This document shows, piece by piece, positions 8,072 to 15,656 of a stretch of 64,000 bases of DNA (position 1 is its first letter; each line of letters opens with the position of its first letter). The notes below the pieces were generated by a model that ran no database searches, had not been told where the DNA came from, and saw nothing but the letters and a program-made list of their open reading frames with translations. The translations under genes were made by a program, and so were the position numbers. The DNA is from Streptomyces sp. WZ-12 (GTDB lineage Bacteria; Actinomycetota; Actinomycetes; Streptomycetales; Streptomycetaceae): the NCBI RefSeq assembly GCF_028898845.1, contig NZ_CP118574.1, forward strand, positions 930,001 to 994,000, read 5' to 3'.

Positions 8072-8479
8072 TTACTTGGCCGTGCGCTTCTTGCGCGCCG
8101 GCTTCGAAGCGGGGGCCTCGGAGTCGCGGGCCACGGCCACGAAGGACTTGACGGCCTCCTGGAGCTTGGCCACGTTCTCGGCGCCGAGGTCGGCCTCGTA
8201 CCACTTGAGGTCGAGCACCTGACGGATGCCGATCTCCTTGGTGCCGTCCTCGTTCACCTCGCCGGTCTCGTACTCCTCGTCGACCATCGCGGGCACGGCG
8301 AACTTGACCGTCGCGACGCCGTCCGTCACCTCGGGGTTGAGGTCGTCCTGGAGAACCGAACGCCAGTAAGTCGCCTTCTTGACGATCTGACTTCCGACCG
8401 GAACGGGGGTTACTACCTCCTGAACACCCGGCTCATCCTTCTGCGACTCATCAACCTGGATGGTTTCCTTGACAGCCAT
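8072..8479 (-). CDS. Small Lsr2-like protein lacking the DNA-binding half
   Basis: A 135-residue protein of no formally named family that I recognise. Two blocks resemble the Lsr2 dimerisation domain: VLQDDLNPEVTDGVATVKFA (about residues 42-61, compare Lsr2 LVDDLDG...VTFALDG) and KWYEADLGAENVAKLQEAVK (about 92-111, compare YEIDLSxxNAxKLRxxL). About 25 acidic residues are inserted between them. The usual Lsr2 AT-hook domain is absent, replaced by a basic tail (KPARKKRTAK). It may oligomerise with or modulate Lsr2. The ATG at 8479 is well placed and a strong terminator follows. The relation to Lsr2 is my reading, not a database result. Confidence 0.7.
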   Translation of the reverse strand: MAVKETIQVDESQKDEPGVQEVVTPVPVGSQIVKKATYWRSVLQDDLNPEVTDGVATVKFAVPAMVDEEYETGEVNEDGTKEIGIRQVLDLKWYEADLGAENVAKLQEAVKSFVAVARDSEAPASKPARKKRTAK

Positions 8480-8845
8480 ATCGGCGCGCCCCTTTCTCGT
8501 TTGGTGCACCCCAAATTCTAGTAGAAATAGGGGAGTTGAATCCAATCGGCCACCGGAGGCGGGAGGCTCTCGATTTTCCTGGTTTCCGGACTCCCCGGAC
8601 CGCCCTCGCCATTGTCCCGGATTTGTGTGCGGCGGTGCGGGCGGGAGAGCGACGGGCGAAGCGAATCGATGCGGAGCGGCGCTCGACTCGTGCGCAGGCA
8701 GCGCGGTCCCCACCATCCGAACCCGCCAACCACCCGACTGTGACGGACAACCCTCTCCTCAAGATCGTCAGTTGCGGATACTCTCCTCAACACGGTGGAT
8801 TGCACCACCGACACTCCGAACCAGACAAGAGGGGGTTGTTCTGGC
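8480..8845. other. Divergent intergenic region, no gene
   Basis: This spacer of about 365 bases separates the divergent Lsr2-like and lectin genes. Bases 8510-8545 are locally AT-richer (AATTCTAGTAGAAATAGGGG) and could hold promoter elements for the minus-strand gene. GAGGGGG at 8830-8836 is the likely ribosome site of the lectin gene. No supportable ORF is present. Confidence 0.5.
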
Positions 8846-9910
8846 GTGAAACCGCACAGACCACCGGTCTTCCACAGAGCGTTAACCGTCCTGATAGCCG
8901 TTCTCGGCATCACCCTGGGCCTGACCACCCAGGCCGGTGCCGCACAGGCCGCGGACGACTGCACGGGCCTGTCCTGCCTGACGTTCACCTCCGCCAACAA
9001 CGGCCGGAACCTGGACGTGCAGAACGGCAACGGCGGCGACGGCGTCTTCATCGTCACCAACTCCGCGCCGGGCTACCACCAGAAGTGGCAGGCCCGTCTC
9101 CAGGGTCCGGACTCGTCCTTCACCCTCGCCAACGAGGACACCGGCAAGTGCATCGAGGTCGGGCTCCCGCTCAAGCAGCGGACCTGCTCCGGATCGTCCG
9201 CACAGCGTTGGTACTTCCAGCCCGTCGACGGCACCACGGACACGTTCATGATCCGTAATGCCGGGGACAACAAGTGCATCGACGTGGTCCTCGGCGCGCA
9301 GTACAACGATGCCTGGACCCAGACCTACGGCTGCAACGGCAGCAAGGCCCAGCAGTGGAAGCTCCCCGGCACCGCCCGGGACGCGGCGCTGAAGGCCGCG
9401 GTCGACTACGCGTCCACCCGCTGCCAGAAGAACGGCGCCACCTGCTTCTGGACGAAGGGCACCCAGGCACCGGCCGAGCCGCTGCCCAAGCAGTGCGTCT
9501 CCCCCGTCTGGTACAACGGCACCGAATCGCCGGTGCCTTGGACGTTCTCGCTGAACACCTCCTCCGGCTGGTCGAGCCTGCTCGGCGTCACCTTCACCTC
9601 GGGCATCGGGACCGGCCCGGAGAGCCCCGTCCAGGCAAGCGTCAGCCTGACCCTCAACGGCCAAGTCAGCTACGACCTGAAGAAGGACCTCGGCAACAGC
9701 CTGACCATCGAGGTTCCGTCGCGCCAGTACGGTTGGGTGGCACTGTCGACGCTGGCGACGAAGGTGACCGGCGAGTGGACCTTCGATGTGAACGGGTTCC
9801 CGTGGAAGGCCAAGGACACCGTCACCGTTCCGCTGAAGAACGACGACCAGGGCCGGTCCAGCATCTACATGGCCAAGACCAGCCCGGACTTCACCAGTTG
9901 CAACGGCTGA
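8846..9910 (+). CDS. Secreted ricin-B lectin with C-terminal beta-rich domain
   Basis: A 354-residue exported protein. The signal peptide (hydrophobic LTVLIAVLGITLGLTT, cleavage near AAQA) is followed by one ricin-type beta-trefoil (about residues 38-172) with all three QxW motifs: QKW, QRW and QQW. A linker with paired cysteines leads to a domain of about 150 residues made of alternating Ser/Thr-rich strands (VQASVSLTLNGQVSYDLKK, EVPSRQYGWVALSTLATKVT). This texture resembles the stem region of aerolysin/ETX-MTX2 beta-pore toxins. Glycan binding is well supported; pore formation is only inferred. The GTG at 8846 was preferred to 8795 because it gives a normal signal peptide and has AGAGGGGG upstream. 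Confidence 0.8.
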   Translation: MKPHRPPVFHRALTVLIAVLGITLGLTTQAGAAQAADDCTGLSCLTFTSANNGRNLDVQNGNGGDGVFIVTNSAPGYHQKWQARLQGPDSSFTLANEDTGKCIEVGLPLKQRTCSGSSAQRWYFQPVDGTTDTFMIRNAGDNKCIDVVLGAQYNDAWTQTYGCNGSKAQQWKLPGTARDAALKAAVDYASTRCQKNGATCFWTKGTQAPAEPLPKQCVSPVWYNGTESPVPWTFSLNTSSGWSSLLGVTFTSGIGTGPESPVQASVSLTLNGQVSYDLKKDLGNSLTIEVPSRQYGWVALSTLATKVTGEWTFDVNGFPWKAKDTVTVPLKNDDQGRSSIYMAKTSPDFTSCNG

Positions 9911-9992
9911 GGCCGCCCCAGTCGAACGAAGAACGCTGACTACTGACGCTGACTGCTGACTGCTGCGAGCGCTGGCGCTCAGCAACAGCCCG

Positions 9993-10019
9993 GGGCCCGC
10001 TCGCGCGCCGAGCGGGCCC
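9993..10019 (+). terminator. Perfect 10-bp hairpin terminator after lectin gene
   Basis: GGGCCCGCTC and GAGCGGGCCC pair perfectly around a 7-base loop and are followed by TTCGTCGGTT. It lies between the convergent lectin and MarR genes and could serve both. A smaller hairpin, GAGCGC-TG-GCGCTC, precedes it at 9967-9980. Confidence 0.8.
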
Positions 10020-10066
10020 TTCGTCGGTTGCGCCCCCGCTCACCATCGCTTCGCCGTCAACGTCCG

Positions 10067-10528
10067 CTAACCCTCGGCCAGGCGGCGCATCAAACCCGCG
10101 GCGAGGAGCAGGACCCCGGCCTCCGTCTCGTTGAGTTGCTCCAGGGCACCGGCGAGCCAGGCATCCCGGTCGGCGACATCGGCGTGCAGGACGGCGAGGC
10201 CGGCGTCCGTGATCGCGATGGTCTGCTGGCGGCGGTCGCCCGTGCTGCGGGTGCGGACGATGAGTCCCTGCTCGGCGAGGTCGGCGAGGGTGCGGGTGAG
10301 GGACTGCGGCTGGAGCCGCTCCGCCGCGGCGAGGCGCCCGGGGGTCGCCGGGCCGTGCCGGCCGAGGCGGGACAGCACGAGCAGCTTGGTGGCGGGCAGC
10401 GCGCCGTCACCGCGCTCGGTGCGCATGCGTCGGGCCAGTGCCATCACCGCGCCGCGCAGCTCGGCCACGGCGGAGTCCGGCACCGCGGACGCCGTGCCGT
10501 CGGACGGAAAACCCTTCACCTTCTTCAT
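10067..10528 (-). CDS. MarR-family transcriptional regulator
   Basis: A 153-residue MarR protein. The winged helix includes LLVLSRLGRHGPATPGRLAA, the recognition helix QPQSLTRTLADLAEQGLI and the wing RTRSTGDRRQQTIAITDAG. C-terminal helices (LNETEAGVLLLAAGLMRRL) would form the dimer interface. It is divergent from a FUSC-family membrane protein and probably represses it, as MarR proteins commonly do for aromatic-acid exporters. The ATG at 10528 with AGAGAG upstream was preferred to a GTG at 10534. The ligand is unknown. Confidence 0.9.
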   Translation of the reverse strand: MKKVKGFPSDGTASAVPDSAVAELRGAVMALARRMRTERGDGALPATKLLVLSRLGRHGPATPGRLAAAERLQPQSLTRTLADLAEQGLIVRTRSTGDRRQQTIAITDAGLAVLHADVADRDAWLAGALEQLNETEAGVLLLAAGLMRRLAEG

Positions 10529-10615
10529 GCGCACTCTCTTACTATTTCCACGCTAGGCTTCGACTGTCGACGATCAATTCCAGCCTACAACACCGAAGAT
10601 GCAAGAGTGGGGCGC

Positions 10616-12256
10616 ATGAGTTCCTACGCGGTGCGTAATAGTTTCTCGGCTCGGCTCCGCGTGGAGGGCGTGCATGCGGCCGTCGCCATGGCGGCCGTCG
10701 TCGCGACCTTCTACTCCGCGATGGCGCTGGAGCACGCGTTCCGGTTGGGCGTGGGGGTGTTGGTGCTGGCGGTGGCGCTGTCGCTGACGGCGGCCCGGAC
10801 GGAGCGGACCGCCTCGCGCCGCCGTCGGCTCGCCGGGCTGGTGACGATGCCGGTGCTCGCCGTCGTCGCGGGCGGCGTCGGTGAGTTGATGGTGCACCTA
10901 CCGACCGTCGGCAAGGCGGTGTTCACACTGGCGTTGTCCGGTCCCATCTGGCTGCGCCGCTTCGGGCCGGTGGCCGCGCGGGCGGGTGCCTGGGTGGCCA
11001 TGCCGTTCATCGCGGTGCTGGTGACCCCTGTCCCGGGACCGGTTGGTGCCTGGACGGTGTTGTGGTCCGCGCCGATCGCCGTGCTGGCCTGGGGGTGGGT
11101 GGCCCTGCTCCAGACCGCCGCGCGGTACCTCGGCCTCCTCGACACCACTCCCCCGCCGCGCCCCGCGCCGGAGCCGCGACGGCGGGACGCGCCGCGGAAG
11201 GCGGGCTGGCGCGGCCTGTCGGCCAGTACGCGGATGGCGGTGCAGATGGGTCTGTCGCTGGCGGCGGCGTTCCTGGTGGGCGGCCTGCTCTTCGGGCGGC
11301 ACTGGCCCTGGCTGGTGATCACCGCGTACGTCGTGTCCGCCGGCAACCGCGGGCGCGGCGACGTGCTGCACAAGGCCGCGTTGCGGTTCGCCGGGGCGAG
11401 CGCCGGCACCATCGCGGTCACGGTACTCGCCTCGTTCCTCCCCAGGCACGCCACCGCCGACGTGGTGGCCATCTTCGTGCTGCTCGGCATCGGCACCGCG
11501 CTCCGCCAGTTCACCTACGCCTACTGGGCGGGCTGCGTCACCGGGGTACTGGCGCTGCTGTACTCCTACTTCGGGGAGACCGGCGGCACGGAACTGCTGG
11601 GCGTGCGGCTCGCGGCGATCGCGACCGGGGCGGTGCTCGCCGCGGCCGCACACTGGTTCGTGCTTCCGGTGCGCTCCGCGGACGTGTTCCGCAAGCGCCT
11701 CGGCGCGGTGCTCGCCGCGCTGGCCGATCTGTTGCGGGCGGTGCGCCACGAGCCCGAGCGGTGCGCGGAGCACGGCGCGCGGTTCGCCAGCGACCTGGCC
11801 CTGTTGGAACAGGTGGCGCGCACGGCCGAGTTGCACCGGATGCTGCTGCGCCGAAGGGCCCGCACGGCCCGCGCCGCGCACCCGGCCGATGCCGTGGACG
11901 CCCTACGCACCCTGGCCGAACCGGTCCGGGTACTGGCCGCCCCTGCCGCGGACGGGTCCGGTGCGACGGCCGGTCCGCACCACCTCCGCCTCCGCGCCGC
12001 GGTCGCCTCCAACGTCACGGAGCTGCGCCGCGCCCTGGGACACAGGCCGGGCGACGGCCACCGGCCGCTGCCACCCGCGCCCCCAGGCGGCGAGGACCCT
12101 GCCTCCGCCGCGCTCCGGGCCGTCGGCACGGCAGTTGAACGGATGGCGGAGGTCTTCCCGTCCGTCGAAGCCGGTGCGGCCGTCGATGCGAGCGTCAACA
12201 CGGCTGTCGATACGGCGGAGAGCCACGCGCCCGGAACGAGGGCGAGGGCTACTTGA
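10616..12256 (+). CDS. FUSC-family aromatic-acid-exporter-like membrane protein
   Basis: A 546-residue protein with two bundles of hydrophobic helices (about residues 20-190 and 215-370). The second bundle contains the FUSC-type segment WPWLVITAYVVSAGNRGRGDV, and a soluble Arg/Glu-rich C-terminal helical region follows. Relatives include YccS/AaeB-type proteins, thought to export aromatic acids or other amphipathic toxins. The ATG at 10616 starts just before the first membrane segment; the longer open frame upstream is antisense to MarR. Its stop overlaps the convergent NmrA-like gene by 8 bases. Regulation by the divergent MarR protein is likely. Confidence 0.82.
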   Translation: MSSYAVRNSFSARLRVEGVHAAVAMAAVVATFYSAMALEHAFRLGVGVLVLAVALSLTAARTERTASRRRRLAGLVTMPVLAVVAGGVGELMVHLPTVGKAVFTLALSGPIWLRRFGPVAARAGAWVAMPFIAVLVTPVPGPVGAWTVLWSAPIAVLAWGWVALLQTAARYLGLLDTTPPPRPAPEPRRRDAPRKAGWRGLSASTRMAVQMGLSLAAAFLVGGLLFGRHWPWLVITAYVVSAGNRGRGDVLHKAALRFAGASAGTIAVTVLASFLPRHATADVVAIFVLLGIGTALRQFTYAYWAGCVTGVLALLYSYFGETGGTELLGVRLAAIATGAVLAAAAHWFVLPVRSADVFRKRLGAVLAALADLLRAVRHEPERCAEHGARFASDLALLEQVARTAELHRMLLRRRARTARAAHPADAVDALRTLAEPVRVLAAPAADGSGATAGPHHLRLRAAVASNVTELRRALGHRPGDGHRPLPPAPPGGEDPASAALRAVGTAVERMAEVFPSVEAGAAVDASVNTAVDTAESHAPGTRARAT

Positions 12257-13031
12257 AGACGTCGACGTGGTCGGTGACGAAGGTGCGCAGGCTGCGGGGG
12301 CGGTGCCCCGTGAGAGCGGCGACGTCGTCGGACAGCCACCCGGCGTCTCCCTCCGCGATCAGGCCGAAGACCTGGGCGTTGGAGGTGGCGACCGACTCGG
12401 GAAGTCCCGCCTGGATCATGGCCTCCCGGTGCTGATCGGGTGTGATCCGGTGGTACTGGATCTGCCGGCCCAGGGCGCGGGTCAGTTCGGCGGCCACGTC
12501 GGCGTAGGTGACGAGCTCCGGACCGGTCAACAAGTAGGTGCGGCCCGCGTGTTCGGCGGGAGCGCAGGCCACGGCCGCCGCGGCAGCGGACACATCGCGC
12601 GCATCGATCGCGCCGAACTGCCCGTCGCCGGCCGACATCACGAACCCGCGCGTCTGTTGGATCATCGGGGCCACGGCGAACAGGTTCTGCAGGAGGAGGT
12701 TCGGTGCGAGCAGCGTGTACCCGACTCCGCTCGCCTTGAGGTGGGCCTCGATGCGCGCATGGTCGCGGCGGCGGTCGACCGGGGAGTCTTCGGTGGCCCG
12801 GTGATTCGTGATCTTGACGACGTGTCGCACGCCCTGCCGGGCGGCACTGTCGATGGCGGCGATCTCCTGGCCGGGGACCGAGGGGCTGATGAGCAACAGG
12901 GTGTCGACGGCGAGCATCGCCCCGTCCAGGGTGTCCGGCCGGTCGAAGTCGCCCACGGCGATCTCCACGCCGCGCCAGCTTCCGTCCCGCGGCACGCGGG
13001 AGGTGTTGCGCACCAGGGCCCTCCCACTCAC
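12249..13031 (-). CDS. NmrA-like NAD(P)-binding protein, 5'-damaged
   Basis: A 260-residue product matching the NmrA/NAD(P)H-azoreductase branch of atypical SDRs from the second beta strand onward: GRALVRNTSRVP, VDTLLLISPSVPG and GVGYTLLAPNLLLQNLF. The expected N-terminal GxxGxxG cofactor loop is absent. Codons upstream of the only start (GTG at 13031) still read PTGRQLVNR in frame, recalling the lost first helix, but no start codon or Gly-rich loop precedes them. The gene is therefore probably truncated and unlikely to bind NADPH normally. It is annotated as a CDS because the remaining frame is intact. Confidence 0.7.
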   Translation of the reverse strand: MSGRALVRNTSRVPRDGSWRGVEIAVGDFDRPDTLDGAMLAVDTLLLISPSVPGQEIAAIDSAARQGVRHVVKITNHRATEDSPVDRRRDHARIEAHLKASGVGYTLLAPNLLLQNLFAVAPMIQQTRGFVMSAGDGQFGAIDARDVSAAAAAVACAPAEHAGRTYLLTGPELVTYADVAAELTRALGRQIQYHRITPDQHREAMIQAGLPESVATSNAQVFGLIAEGDAGWLSDDVAALTGHRPRSLRTFVTDHVDVFK

Positions 13032-13147
13032 CGGAGCCGACCGGTTGACCAGTTGGCGACCGGTTGGCCAGTCGGCGAGCTGACCGACCCGGGCCCACCC
13101 GGTGCGGCACAGCGCAGCGAACCGCCACGGATCGGTACATTCCTCGC

Positions 13148-14488
13148 ATGGTTCGCAGTCGCTGGAAGTGGTACCTCACGCGCCAACGGCTGCGCGCTCC
13201 CCGGTTCTGGGCGCTGCCGGTCACCCTGCTGGGCGCGGGCCTGTTCCTGTCCTGGCTGTTCCCGCTGATCGACCGCGAGGTCACCCTCTACGGGAACGAG
13301 GTCGGCGAGAACTTCTTCGCGCACCTGGACAGCGGCTCGATGTCCTCGCTGCTCTCCGCCGTCGCGGGCGGCATGATCACCCTGACCGGTCTCGTCTTCA
13401 CCGCGATCACGCTGGCCATGCAGTTCGGCGCCTCGCAACTGTCGGTGCGGGTGGTGCCGATCCTCCAGCAGGACGCCGTGATGCGCTGGGCGATGGGCAC
13501 GTTCATGGCGACGTTCGTCTACACCCTGATGATCTCGGTGCGGCTCGCCGTCAGCCAGGCCAACTACCGGCCGGTCATCTCCATGTTCTTCGCGATGCTG
13601 CTCGCCGTGGTGTGCGCCGTGCTGTTCTTCGTGCTCGTCACCCGCGTCACGCGGGTACTGAACTCGGGGCAGTTGCTGCACTACCTGGCCACCGAGGGCC
13701 GGCGGGCCGTGAACCGCACGCACCCCGAGCACGGACCCGCCGCGCCCGCTCCCCAGACACACCCCCAACCCGACGCCACTCCCGTGGTGATCCGGCTCGG
13801 CACCCCGCCCGGGCGCGGCCAGACGCTCATCGCCTGCGACGACCACGGCCTGGAACGGCTCGCCCGGCGCACCGGGGCACGCATCCAACTCGTCCCGGTG
13901 ACCGGCGACTTCGTGGCCCAGGAGGCGCCCCTTTTCCTGGTGCACCCGGGCGCGAAGCCGTGGCGCCGCCGGAACCTGACCCGCCATCTGCTCTTCAGCA
14001 CCACCCTCAGCGCGGGCAGCGACCCGGCCGGGGCCCTGCGCGCGCTCGTCGACATCGCACTCAAGGCCCTCTCCCCCGCCGTCAACGACCCCGGGCGCGC
14101 GGTGCAGTGCCTGGACCACATCGAGGACCTGTTGGTGATGATCGCGCCCCGGCTCACCGCCCGCCAACCGTCGGCCGCACCGGGCGCGTTCCACCGCCGC
14201 ACCCGCTCCTGGGCCGACTACGTCTGCATCGCCACCGACGAGATCCGCCACTTCGGCCACGCCTCGATGCAGGTCCAACGACGGCTGCGCGCCCTGTACG
14301 CCACGGTCGCCGGGGCCTGCGCCCCCGAACAGGTCCCGCCGCTGCGCTCCCGACTGACGACGATGGACGCCGAGGCCGGCACCCAGTGGCCCCAGGACCT
14401 CGACAGCCGCCTGGCCCACCTCCCCGACTCCCAGGGCCTGGGCACGGAGAGCGGCGACACCGGGAACGGCCTGTACCGCGGGGTGTGA
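13148..14488 (+). CDS. DUF2254 integral membrane protein
   Basis: A 446-residue membrane protein. Four hydrophobic segments lie in the first 190 residues (AGLFLSWLFPLI, MITLTGLVFTAITLAMQFG, FMATFVYTLMISVRLA and FFAMLLAVVCAVLFFVLV). A soluble region follows with the DUF2254 signatures ALKALSPAVNDPGRAVQCLD and RHFGHASMQVQRRL. No function is established for the family. The conserved SPAxNDPxTA-like motif resembles a ligand or metal site, but this is inference. The ATG at 13148 was chosen because family members begin just before the first membrane helix. Confidence 0.88.
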   Translation: MVRSRWKWYLTRQRLRAPRFWALPVTLLGAGLFLSWLFPLIDREVTLYGNEVGENFFAHLDSGSMSSLLSAVAGGMITLTGLVFTAITLAMQFGASQLSVRVVPILQQDAVMRWAMGTFMATFVYTLMISVRLAVSQANYRPVISMFFAMLLAVVCAVLFFVLVTRVTRVLNSGQLLHYLATEGRRAVNRTHPEHGPAAPAPQTHPQPDATPVVIRLGTPPGRGQTLIACDDHGLERLARRTGARIQLVPVTGDFVAQEAPLFLVHPGAKPWRRRNLTRHLLFSTTLSAGSDPAGALRALVDIALKALSPAVNDPGRAVQCLDHIEDLLVMIAPRLTARQPSAAPGAFHRRTRSWADYVCIATDEIRHFGHASMQVQRRLRALYATVAGACAPEQVPPLRSRLTTMDAEAGTQWPQDLDSRLAHLPDSQGLGTESGDTGNGLYRGV

Positions 14489-14733
14489 CACGACGTCGGA
14501 CGGCACCCGTCCCGGTGCCCCAACTCCCGCTCTTTGGTGACCCGATGGATGATGCCCCGTTCCCACCAACGTGCCGGGCCCGTCCCCGGCGGCCGAGTCG
14601 GACGCTCCGCGATCGCCGCCCACCGAGTGCCGCGCCTGGTGGAGTTGGACGGGGCGGAGTTCAACGGCGGCTTCCGGGAGCGCCTGGACGTGCGGCACCG
14701 GTTGCCGGACCAGGGGGTGCGATAGTCGTGGCC

Positions 14734-15624
14734 ATGCACACCATGGGATACACCACAGTCGCATACGGCGCGGTCAGCGTCCTCGTCGGTGCCAACTCGG
14801 GTGCCTACCCGTACGGCAACTCGCTGCTCGTGCGCGGCACGGACCAGATACTGGTCGTCGATCCGTCGCTGTCGCTCGTCCGGGCCGCGCCGCCCGCCGA
14901 CGTCGTCCTGGTCAGTCACGCCCACGAGGACCACATCGCCGGTCTCGGCGGGTACCAGGTGCCGGTCCACATCCATGACCGCGACCTCGACGCGCTGCGC
15001 GACCGCACGGCCCTGGTCGCCGGGTACGGCCTGCCGTCCGACGTGGTCGACGCCTTCGACGAGAGCGTGCGGGACGACTTCCATGTGCGGGGCCGCCCGG
15101 ACGCGTTGGGGTTCGGGGACGGAGCCGTGTTCGACCTCGGCGGGCGCACCGTGACCGTCGTGCACCTCCCTGGCCACACCGCGGGCCACAGCGGCTTCCT
15201 GATCGAGCCGGACGGTTTCCTGTTCGTGGCGGACATCGATCTGACCTCGTTCGGTCCCTACTACGGCGACGTCGGCAGCAGCCTGGTGGACTTCGAGGCG
15301 TCGATGCGGCGGTGCCGGGAGATCGACGCGCGCTGGTACGGCACGTTCCACCAGAAGGGCGTGGTCGAGGGGGCCGCGGAGTTCCGGCGTCGGCTCGACG
15401 CCTACGTCGGCGTGGTGGAGAGGCGGGACGCGACGCTCCTCGCGTTCCTCGGTGAGCCGCGGACCGTCGAGGAGATCGTCGACCACCGGCTGGTCTACCG
15501 GCCCCACGTCGAGGGGCCGCACGTGCGGCCGGTGGAGCGGAGGACGGCCGTGCAGCACCTGGACCGGTTGCTGGGCGGCGGGTTGGTCGCGGAGGTGGAG
15601 CAGGGGCGGTTCCGCGCGGCGTAG
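14734..15624 (+). CDS. MBL-fold metallohydrolase
   Basis: A 296-residue metallo-beta-lactamase-fold protein. The metal motif is SHAHEDHIAG (HxHxDH), the third His lies in LPGHTAGHSGFL and the bridging Asp in FVADIDLTSFG. The C-terminal helical part (TVEEIVDHRLVYRPH) is typical of hydrolases with a short winged-helix tail. The catalytic metal centre looks intact, but thioesterase, glyoxalase-II-like and lactonase activities cannot be told apart. The start is either GTG 14728 (GGGGG 11 bases upstream) or ATG 14734. It stands alone between the DUF2254 gene and a convergent MFS gene. Confidence 0.86.
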   Translation: MHTMGYTTVAYGAVSVLVGANSGAYPYGNSLLVRGTDQILVVDPSLSLVRAAPPADVVLVSHAHEDHIAGLGGYQVPVHIHDRDLDALRDRTALVAGYGLPSDVVDAFDESVRDDFHVRGRPDALGFGDGAVFDLGGRTVTVVHLPGHTAGHSGFLIEPDGFLFVADIDLTSFGPYYGDVGSSLVDFEASMRRCREIDARWYGTFHQKGVVEGAAEFRRRLDAYVGVVERRDATLLAFLGEPRTVEEIVDHRLVYRPHVEGPHVRPVERRTAVQHLDRLLGGGLVAEVEQGRFRAA

Positions 15625-15656
15625 CGCCCCGCCCCGGCTCCGGGTTCCGCGCCGGA

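Noticed and set aside
9937..9966. Direct repeats CTGACTACTGACGCTGACTGCTGACTGCTG after the lectin gene
   Set aside because: It is a short degenerate tandem next to the terminator, without spacing or length suggestive of a functional repeat array.
10028..10615. N-terminal extension of the FUSC protein antisense to the MarR gene
   Set aside because: The extension is the mirror of MarR codons. The family N-terminus and an ATG are found at 10616.
14517..14727. Open plus-strand stretch before the MBL-fold hydrolase
   Set aside because: It has no start with a ribosome site, no family match and is short; it was treated as non-coding.
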